From: JAEXNA01 sp041676625
Lineage (GTDB): Bacteria; Vulcanimicrobiota; Xenobia; Xenobiales; JADMJV01
Direction of reading: 5' to 3'
Assembly: GCA_041676625.1 (NCBI GenBank)
Contig: JBAYRN010000163.1
Location: 1-10,508, forward strand
Length of the DNA stretch: 10,508 nt
Shown here: in pieces, positions 6,418 to 10,508 of the stretch
Position numbering within the stretch: position 1 is the stretch's first letter
How the letters are laid out: each line of letters starts with the position of its first letter
Program-made: the position numbers and the translations under genes
The notes under the pieces: model-generated
Databases searched by the model: none
Seen by the model: only the letters and a program-made list of their open reading frames with translations
Told to the model about the DNA's origin: nothing

Positions 6418-6523
6418 GTGGGAAAGAACGTTGGCTATGTGCGGGTGAGCACCGGAGCTGGATAAAGTGTTCACCGATCGGTGCTCGGGCGGCAGTGTGG
6501 AAAGGCCGGCTCTACAAGAATTC
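6418..6523 (+). pseudogene. Second serine recombinase relic (N-terminal fragment)
   Basis: From GTG 6418 the frame reads VGKNVGYVRVST, the N terminus of small serine recombinases with the catalytic serine, then hits a stop at 6463-6465. In a shifted frame from 6455 it continues ELDKVFTDRCSGGSVERPALQEF, the next conserved block. The segment normally between them (about a dozen residues after VST, such as DQNTERQL) is deleted. The remainder of the gene is absent. The relic to its left carries a different, C-terminal portion, so the two are either separate recombinases or a rearranged one. It ends just before the AbiE-type cassette. Confidence 0.75.
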
Positions 6524-6561
6524 GGTTCTGATGGACAAGTCGAAATGTTTAGATTATTCTT

Positions 6562-6570
6562 TGTTATGAT
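6562..6570 (+). promoter_or_regulatory. Extended -10 promoter of the AbiE-type cassette
   Basis: TGTTATGAT contains a TATGAT -10 with the extended TG one base upstream. No good -35 is present at the usual distance, which fits extended -10 promoters. The local sequence is AT-rich, unlike the surroundings. Transcription would begin around 6577, at or just after the proposed TTG start (6574), so the transcript may be nearly leaderless or the true start may differ. Confidence 0.5.
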
Positions 6571-6573
6571 AGC

Positions 6574-7302
6574 TTGACTAAATTTAAAAGAAATAAACTA
6601 AACGATCTCTTCAAGAGTCTCCCTGATGGTGTGCCTGTCACTTCTGGTGATCTGGCCACCCTCGACATATCCGCGAGCCTGGCGGTTCAGTATGTCCGCG
6701 CGGGTTGGTTGACCAGGCTTTCTCGGGGGGTTTTTAGTCGACCAGGCCCACTTGATCTTCACGCCTGCCTGCGCTTTCTGGAAGGCCGGATGGAAGGTCT
6801 GCATGTCGGCGGTAAAACGGCGCTAGACTGGTACGGCATACGCCACAACCTCGCCCATCGGAGGGTGTTGCGTCTTTACGGATGGGCTTCGGGACCCTTG
6901 CCGGCCTGGTTCACGGAGAACTTCCCTGAAAGTAGTTACCACCGGCTTAGACTCTTTGATGAGTCGCCGACCGCGCTACTGCACGTCTTGCCCTATCAAA
7001 ACCGCGAGGAGGCTCCGCTGGTCTCGACTCCTGAGCGAGCGACCCTGGAACTTCTCAGTGAGGTGGGAGTCCGGCAGCCTCTCCAGGAAGCCCAAGACAT
7101 CTTGGAAAGCGCGCCACATTTGCGAGCCTCTGTACTCCAGGAGCTCCTGGAGCGATGCCGCCAGGTTAAGACCGTCCGCTTGTGCCTGACGATAGGAAGC
7201 GATCTTGGGCTCCCATGGGCCAGCAAGCTTGATGCTAAAAGACTCCCCAAAGGTCGCGGTCGTTGGGTTGGTCAGACGAAGGAAGGCTTTTTGATCTTAT
7301 GA
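6574..7302 (+). CDS. abiEi: AbiEi-like antitoxin/transcriptional regulator (type IV toxin-antitoxin)
   Basis: This 242-residue protein resembles the AbiEi antitoxin of AbiE systems, which binds its own promoter through an N-terminal winged helix and counteracts the nucleotidyltransferase toxin. Residues about 5-55 fit the AbiEi-type winged helix (LFKSLPDGVPVTSGDL...VRAGWLTRLSRGVFSR). The core includes HVGGKTALDWYG (77-88), and the region VSTPERATLELL (150-161) matches the S-P-E-R-A element seen in these proteins. The C-terminal end is helical and basic. The start is uncertain: TTG 6574 is the first start downstream of a frame stop at 6550, no SD is visible, and the extended -10 lies immediately upstream. 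Its stop overlaps the next start as ATGA (7299-7302). By family knowledge it should repress the cassette. The antitoxin role is inferred from motif and partner. Confidence 0.82.
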   Translation: MTKFKRNKLNDLFKSLPDGVPVTSGDLATLDISASLAVQYVRAGWLTRLSRGVFSRPGPLDLHACLRFLEGRMEGLHVGGKTALDWYGIRHNLAHRRVLRLYGWASGPLPAWFTENFPESSYHRLRLFDESPTALLHVLPYQNREEAPLVSTPERATLELLSEVGVRQPLQEAQDILESAPHLRASVLQELLERCRQVKTVRLCLTIGSDLGLPWASKLDAKRLPKGRGRWVGQTKEGFLIL

Positions 7303-8222
7303 CACCGGAACATCTTGCCACTGCGCGCCTGATGCTCGAGGTCGCATCCCAAGTCTTTGAAGGCGAGGACTTTGCCCTCAAGGGAGGGACGGCCATCAAC
7401 TTCTTTCTTCGTGACCTACCTCGCCTGTCGGTTGACCTGGATCTTGTCCTCACGGACTATCGGCTCCCGCGAGAGGAGGCCCTTGAGGTCATTCGGCTGA
7501 GGCTGATGGAAGCAAAAACACGTTTAGATGAGCGCGGCCTCAATGTGCAACCGCTGACCACCAAGGACACTAGCGAAACGAAGCTGTTGGTGCGCCGGGG
7601 CGAGCACGCCGTCAAAGTCGAAGTCAACACGGTGATTCGCGGATCCGTGCATCCCCCGCAAAAAATGTCGATGAATGCGATCGCCAGCGAGACTCTCATG
7701 TCCGAGCTTGAGCTGCCATTGCTTTCACCCGCGGACATCTATGGAGGGAAGCTGGTCGCTGCCATGGACCGCCAACACCCACGCGACCTATTCGATATCA
7801 TGGAACTCTTCGCGCATGGTGGTATCACACCAGAGATGAGACAGGCTTTCGTGGTCTATCTTGTCAGCCATAACCGCCCCACTCACGAGGTACTCTTTCC
7901 CTTACCCAAGGATATCCGTTTGGCGTTCGAAGAGACGTTCTCGGGGATGACGAGCAGCCCCGTTACTCTTAGTCAACTACTCGAAGCCCGCGAACGTCTG
8001 TTTCAGGAGCTTCCCGCCTCATTGGACGAGAGGGAGCGGGAGTTCCTCAGAACTTTCACGCGAGGCAACCCCATCTGGTCTCTTCTCGATGTCCCCCACC
8101 TTGAGCAACTGCCGGCCGTTCGCTGGAAGCTTCAACACCTTCAGAAGCTGGCCCGAAGCAACCCGAGGAAGTTTCAAAAGCTCGAAGAGGCTTTGGTGAA
8201 GGGTCTCCTATGCGCATCCTAA
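7299..8222 (+). CDS. abiEii: AbiEii-like nucleotidyltransferase toxin
   Basis: This 307-residue protein belongs to the AbiEii/AbiGii group of polymerase-beta-like nucleotidyltransferases. Characterised relatives stop growth by transferring nucleotides to targets such as tRNA. It has the first motif FALKGGTAINFF (25-36) and the metal-binding acidic pair SVDLDL (Asp46, Asp48). KVEVN with Glu108 follows, then the family's late block DIYGGKLVAAMDRQHPRDLF (146-165) with Lys151, Asp157 and Asp163. All four look intact, so it should be active. ATG 7299 gives a 4-base overlap with the antitoxin stop and has AAGGAAGG 12 bases upstream. A TTG at 7263 would only add 12 unconserved residues. The gene's end overlaps the next gene by 13 bases. 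The substrate is not determinable from sequence. Confidence 0.88.
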   Translation: MTPEHLATARLMLEVASQVFEGEDFALKGGTAINFFLRDLPRLSVDLDLVLTDYRLPREEALEVIRLRLMEAKTRLDERGLNVQPLTTKDTSETKLLVRRGEHAVKVEVNTVIRGSVHPPQKMSMNAIASETLMSELELPLLSPADIYGGKLVAAMDRQHPRDLFDIMELFAHGGITPEMRQAFVVYLVSHNRPTHEVLFPLPKDIRLAFEETFSGMTSSPVTLSQLLEARERLFQELPASLDEREREFLRTFTRGNPIWSLLDVPHLEQLPAVRWKLQHLQKLARSNPRKFQKLEEALVKGLLCAS

Positions 8223-8974
8223 CCGTAAGCGAGGCATTGCCAAGCCTAGCCTTTCGCAGTGCCGGACCTGGGGGAATAACGAGACATCTACACCTGGACC
8301 GACATGAGGTTATCGTGGATGCCTTGCCTGCCGGAATTGAAGCCTTGGTGGCCACCGGCGATCTTCAATCTCGTGAGGTGTCAACCGCTAACCGCCTGCT
8401 GGGCGAAGCTGCTGCCGAGCAACTTCGTCGAGAAATGGCTCCCGAGCGCCTTGGCGTCCTGTTAGCGGGAGATTTTTATACTAGCGAGGGCGCCAATAAA
8501 TTGGGAACCAGCGGCGAGGTTGGTGATGTTTGGCGTGCTTTTGCTCAGGACTATCGTTGGACGACGGGCGTGCTTGGTAATCACGACCGTCTGAAGGAGC
8601 CCGTAGCTGGGACGACCCTATTGGACGGCCAGGTCGTAGAATTCGATGGGCTACGCATCGCCGGCGTAGGCGGCATCATCGGGAAAGCGGGTCGCCTGCT
8701 GCGACGTGACCTGAAATCCTACCTGGAGACCCTAACCGAGGTCCTCTCCCGAGAACCTCATATCCTTGTGCTGCATGAAAGCCCCGCCGGTGACTCGCCG
8801 AAATTCCGCGGCAACCCCCACATCACAGAATTACTGAGCCTTTCCTCACCGACGTTAGTGGTGTGTGGTCATTGTCGCTGGCCTTCTCCGCTAAGAGAAC
8901 TCGCCAACGGCACTCAGATCTTAAATGTCGATTCTCGGCTTTGCCTACTGCGTGCCAAGCTCACGGCTGTCTAG
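8210..8974 (+). CDS. Metallophosphoesterase-fold protein coupled to the AbiE-type pair
   Basis: This 254-residue protein looks like a calcineurin-type metallophosphoesterase. Recognisable elements are the N-terminal strand MRILTVSE, LLAGDFY (84-90), the diagnostic GVLGNHD (120-126), LVLHES (186-191) and VVCGHCRW (217-224). Several standard metal ligands differ. The first motif, usually D-x-H, is Glu8-x-Leu10, and the last motif, usually G-H-x-H, is GHCR with Arg223. Asp88, Asn124, His125, His189 and His221 remain. It may use fewer metals, act on an unusual substrate, or be an inactive binding protein. ATG 8210 has AAGGG about 7 bases upstream and overlaps the toxin gene by 13 bases, so the three genes are translated together. 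That coupling suggests it modulates or assists the toxin-antitoxin pair, for example by removing a toxin-made modification. This is inference. Confidence 0.8.
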   Translation: MRILTVSEALPSLAFRSAGPGGITRHLHLDRHEVIVDALPAGIEALVATGDLQSREVSTANRLLGEAAAEQLRREMAPERLGVLLAGDFYTSEGANKLGTSGEVGDVWRAFAQDYRWTTGVLGNHDRLKEPVAGTTLLDGQVVEFDGLRIAGVGGIIGKAGRLLRRDLKSYLETLTEVLSREPHILVLHESPAGDSPKFRGNPHITELLSLSSPTLVVCGHCRWPSPLRELANGTQILNVDSRLCLLRAKLTAV

Positions 8975-9135
8975 ACCCGCATTTTCGGGGGGCCAAAAGG
9001 CGAATGTGACCTCCGAGAATCCGAAAACAGCCTATGGTTCCGGGGCAATCCGCAAAACGGAAGCTGTGGCACTATATCGCAGCTACCTTTGTGGTGGGCC
9101 GTGATCAAAGCTGGCTGGCTCCTGTCGATCGGAGC

Positions 9136-9161
9136 GTTGCGCAAACGAGCGTTTGTGCAAC
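9136..9161. repeat. Near-perfect 26-base palindromic element
   Basis: GTTGCGCAAACG (9136-9147) and CGTTTGTGCAAC (9150-9161) are complementary except for one base, around an AG centre. It could be a recombinase subsite or a member of a dispersed palindromic repeat family. Its core, GCAAACGAGCGTTTG, is the kind of sequence found as genome-wide interspersed palindromes, but copy number cannot be judged from one window. Confidence 0.6.
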
Positions 9162-9196
9162 GAAAAGTGCGCTCACGCCGGGAAAGGGCTGGCGGC

Positions 9197-9233
9197 TTGC
9201 AAAAACGTATTGCAGAATTGAAATGATTTGCAA
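9197..9233. repeat. TTGCAA-type repeats upstream of recombinase (candidate res/operator)
   Basis: TGCAA-N7-TTGCA (9198-9214) is a 17-base interrupted palindrome, and a further TTGCAA copy follows at 9228-9233, directly before the recombinase start at 9249. Small serine recombinases often have their crossover and binding subsites, which also repress the gene, just upstream. Spacing to the 9136-9161 palindrome would fit a multi-subsite region. This is an inference from position and symmetry. Confidence 0.4.
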
Positions 9234-9248
9234 CAGGTTTTCGCAGCA

Positions 9249-9809
9249 GTGCTTATAGGCTACGCACGGGTCTCGACCCAGGATCAAGAGTCAGCCGCCC
9301 AGGTGGCCGCTCTGGAGGGCTGCGGGTGCGAGCGTATTTTTCAGGAGAAGGCTTCTGGGGGTCGTTGGGACAGACCGAAGCTGCGCGAGCTGCTGGGTCA
9401 ACTTCGTGACGATGATGTGGTCGTCGTGTGGAAGCTGGATCGGCTCTCTCGTTCTCTTAAAGACCTGCTGATGCTGATGGACCAGATCGAACAGGCCGGT
9501 GCCGGCTTTCGAAGTCTGACCGAATCGATCGACACCACGACGCCGGCGGGTCGGATGATGATGCAGATGATCGGAAGCTTCGCCGAGTTTGAGCGCGAGA
9601 TGCTACGAGAGCGGACGCGTAGTGGTCTGGAAGCGGCGCGTCAGCAGGGCAGGGTGGGCGGCCGCCGACCTAAACTCTCGTCTGATCAGCAAAAGGAGAT
9701 CTTGCGACTGGTTGCCTCAGGTGAGAAGACAGCTGCAGACGCCGCTCGGCTGTTCAAGGTCAGCTCGTCGACCGTCTCACGACTTCTGCAGAGAACTCTC
9801 GCTACATAA
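9249..9809 (+). CDS. Small serine recombinase (resolvase/invertase family)
   Basis: This 186-residue protein is an intact site-specific recombinase that cuts DNA through a phosphoserine bond. LIGYARVSTQDQ holds Arg7 and the nucleophile Ser9. VVVWKLDRLSRSL (57-69) holds Asp64, Arg65 and Arg68, and ESIDTTTPAGRMMMQMIGSF and EFEREMLRERTRSGLEAAR form the dimer interface and long E helix. A C-terminal helix-turn-helix (about 145-182, TAADAARLFKVSSSTVSRLL) binds the site. GTG 9249 is chosen because it gives the family-standard N terminus; TTG 9228 would add seven residues and overlap the repeats. It belongs to a different lineage from the relics at 6058 and 6418. It could act on its own upstream sites, or be the surviving gene of a transposon whose transposase is lost or outside the window. 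Confidence 0.93.
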   Translation: MLIGYARVSTQDQESAAQVAALEGCGCERIFQEKASGGRWDRPKLRELLGQLRDDDVVVVWKLDRLSRSLKDLLMLMDQIEQAGAGFRSLTESIDTTTPAGRMMMQMIGSFAEFEREMLRERTRSGLEAARQQGRVGGRRPKLSSDQQKEILRLVASGEKTAADAARLFKVSSSTVSRLLQRTLAT

Positions 9810-9977
9810 CGTTTAGGGTCCCCATTGCGAGAATCAAATCGTACCACCTATATGAGACACCTCGAAGCCCGATTTTACAGTTGCCGGCGCTCGCGCTATC
9901 GGATGTAACGTTGAACCACCCTCTTACGGACACTTTCGGGGGAGTAATTGTCGAAGTTAGAGAGAAGCCGCCCGATC

Positions 9978-10031
9978 AGAGCCTCGGATGCACCCTCCCC
10001 CCCTTATTTACGCAACCGAGGCTCTCTTTTT
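9978..10031 (+). terminator. Terminator-like inverted repeat with T-run
   Basis: AGAGCCTCGG (9978-9987) pairs perfectly with CCGAGGCTCT (10016-10025) and is followed by C and five T residues (10027-10031). The 28-base loop is long for a simple terminator. It could end plus-strand transcription from the recombinase gene. Confidence 0.4.
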
Positions 10032-10090
10032 GAGGGCTTCAGCTTTGCTGGAGTCCAACGGGGGTCGGGGGACGGATCCCCCGGGGACGA

Positions 10091-10151
10091 GGCGGCCAGT
10101 TCGCGGTGGACCTGAAGCTTTACCGCGGCGCTCACTCGCGATCTGGCCGCC
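10091..10151. repeat. Nested inverted repeats
   Basis: GGCGGCCAG (10091-10099) pairs with CTGGCCGCC (10143-10151), and inside it CGCGGT (10102-10107) pairs with ACCGCG (10122-10127). This gives a two-tier stem of about 60 bases. It may be part of a folded RNA or a binding site; function unknown. Confidence 0.5.
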
Positions 10152-10261
10152 GGTACTCCGGTTGTCGTTTGCACTAACCCCACGTGATGAGCCGGCCTTT
10201 CGAACCCCACCTGGTGGGTCTCCTCGCCCGGCCGGCGCTCAACAGCCGGCGCCCGCAGGGC

Positions 10262-10290
10262 AGATCGTCTTTGAGCCTCAAAGACGATCT
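10262..10290. repeat. Perfect 14-base-arm hairpin
   Basis: AGATCGTCTTTGAG (10262-10275) and CTCAAAGACGATCT (10277-10290) are perfectly complementary around a single C. No T-run follows on either strand, so it is not a classic intrinsic terminator. Confidence 0.7.
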
Positions 10291-10367
10291 CTTCCGAGCT
10301 AACAGTCTGTCACAAAGCTAACCCGCCTTCGAAGCCCACACCATAAGTCTCGCCCAAGCTAGACTTC

Positions 10368-10398
10368 GCCCCCGCGGTTTTACAAAACCAGCGGGGGC
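10368..10398. repeat. Strong hairpin with one bulge
   Basis: GCCCCCGC (10368-10375) plus GGTTTT (10376-10381) pair with AAAACC (10384-10389) and GCGGGGGC (10391-10398), with a two-base loop and a single bulged A at 10390. The GC-rich base should make it very stable. No T-run adjoins it. Confidence 0.65.
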
Positions 10399-10428
10399 GA
10401 CCGCCGGGATGGGGAGCGAGAACTAAGA

Positions 10429-10454
10429 GAAGGCCCACCTCTCGGTGGGCCTTC
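10429..10454 (-). terminator. Probable intrinsic terminator of a gene beyond the right edge
   Basis: GAAGGCCCACC (10429-10439) pairs perfectly with GGTGGGCCTTC (10444-10454) around TCTC. On the minus strand the stem is followed by TCTTAGTTCTC, more T-rich than the plus-strand flank (AAAGCTCTC). A minus-strand terminator for a gene to the right is the better reading, but the T-tract is poor. Confidence 0.5.
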
Positions 10455-10482
10455 AAAGCTCTCTGCTGACGTATCTTCTACC

Positions 10483-10508
10483 TGGCGTAGACCCCGGGGT
10501 CTACGCCA
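10483..10508. repeat. Perfect 26-base palindrome at the window edge
   Basis: TGGCGTAGACCCC (10483-10495) and GGGGTCTACGCCA (10496-10508) are exact complements with no spacer. The symmetry could extend past the window end. It may be a terminator stem, a protein site or an assembly fold-back. Confidence 0.7.

Larger units (their letters stand above)
8975..9248. other. Intergenic region between cassette and recombinase
   Basis: No gene is supported over 8975-9135. A loose inverted repeat, TTTTCGG (8982-8988) with CCGAAAA (9021-9027), follows the metallophosphoesterase stop and could weakly end the transcript, but it has no T-run. The right half carries the inverted repeats listed separately. 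A short open frame from GTG 9034 spans these repeats and matches no family. Confidence 0.4.
9810..10508. other. Gene-poor, hairpin-rich region
   Basis: No convincing coding sequence is present; an open frame at 9988-10302 has Pro/Arg-rich content typical of chance frames in GC-rich DNA. From 9978 on, the region holds a series of perfect inverted repeats, the strongest listed separately. Smaller ones are CAGC-TTT-GCTG (10040-10050), GGGGGA-CGGA-TCCCCC (10067-10082) and CCCACC-T-GGTGGG (10206-10218). No tRNA, rRNA, tmRNA or RNase P signature was recognised on either strand. It may contain terminators, recombination sites or an unrecognised structured RNA. Confidence 0.5.

Noticed and set aside
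6046..6474. 142-residue minus-strand open frame across the recombinase relics
   Set aside because: It runs antisense to recognisable recombinase fragments and overlaps the ars promoter; the translation shows no family features.
10195..10220. TTCGAA-containing stretch resembling a tRNA T-loop
   Set aside because: The flanking bases do not form a T-stem on either strand and no acceptor or anticodon arm is found nearby.
9988..10302. 104-residue open frame in the hairpin-rich region
   Set aside because: Pro/Arg-rich composition and dense inverted repeats suggest non-coding GC-rich DNA.
1..10508. CRISPR array, riboswitch or rRNA/tRNA genes
   Set aside because: No regularly spaced direct repeats, no conserved riboswitch core and no rRNA or tRNA signature were seen on either strand.

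Overview
The window looks like bacterial chromosomal DNA of moderately high GC. Genes are tightly packed, Shine-Dalgarno sites are present, and stop/start overlaps are frequent. No marker gene fixes the phylum. A bacterial histone-fold gene, an Acr3/ArsA/ArsD arsenic operon and an AbiE-type cassette point away from the best-studied enteric bacteria, but I cannot name the lineage.

Left part (about 1-6050, all minus strand). At the far left is a 119-residue protein with an archaeal/eukaryotic-style histone fold (85-444). After a 407-base gap comes a complete arsenic-resistance operon, read right to left from about 6014 to 852: arsR, arsD, arsA fused in frame to arsC, a small His-rich coiled-coil protein, acr3 and arsM. 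Gaps between these genes are 19 bases or less, and several are overlaps or stop-on-SD junctions, so one transcript is likely. The logic is coherent. ArsR senses As(III). The ArsC domain reduces arsenate to arsenite. ArsD carries As(III) to the ArsA ATPase, which is expected to drive efflux through the Acr3 permease. ArsM methylates As(III). The metalloid-binding cysteines expected of ArsR, ArsD, ArsA, ArsC and Acr3 are all visible. Two features are unusual: the ArsA-ArsC fusion, which still carries an SD-like site before the arsC part, and the uncharacterised His-rich gene.

Middle (about 6050-6540). Two eroded, non-overlapping serine-recombinase relics lie between the ars promoter and the next genes. 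Beside them is a nested palindrome (6277-6325), which suggests an old recombination or insertion site.

Right-centre (6574-8974, plus strand). This is a three-gene, translationally coupled cassette: an AbiEi-like antitoxin, an AbiEii-like nucleotidyltransferase toxin, and an overlapping metallophosphoesterase-fold protein that lacks several usual metal ligands. It resembles a type IV toxin-antitoxin/abortive-infection module with an added third component and is the best candidate here for an under-described system. An intact small serine recombinase follows (9249-9809), preceded by inverted repeats. The cassette is therefore bracketed by recombinase genes or relics.

Right end (9810-10508). 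There is no convincing gene. The stretch is rich in perfect inverted repeats and ends in a 26-base perfect palindrome at the window edge.
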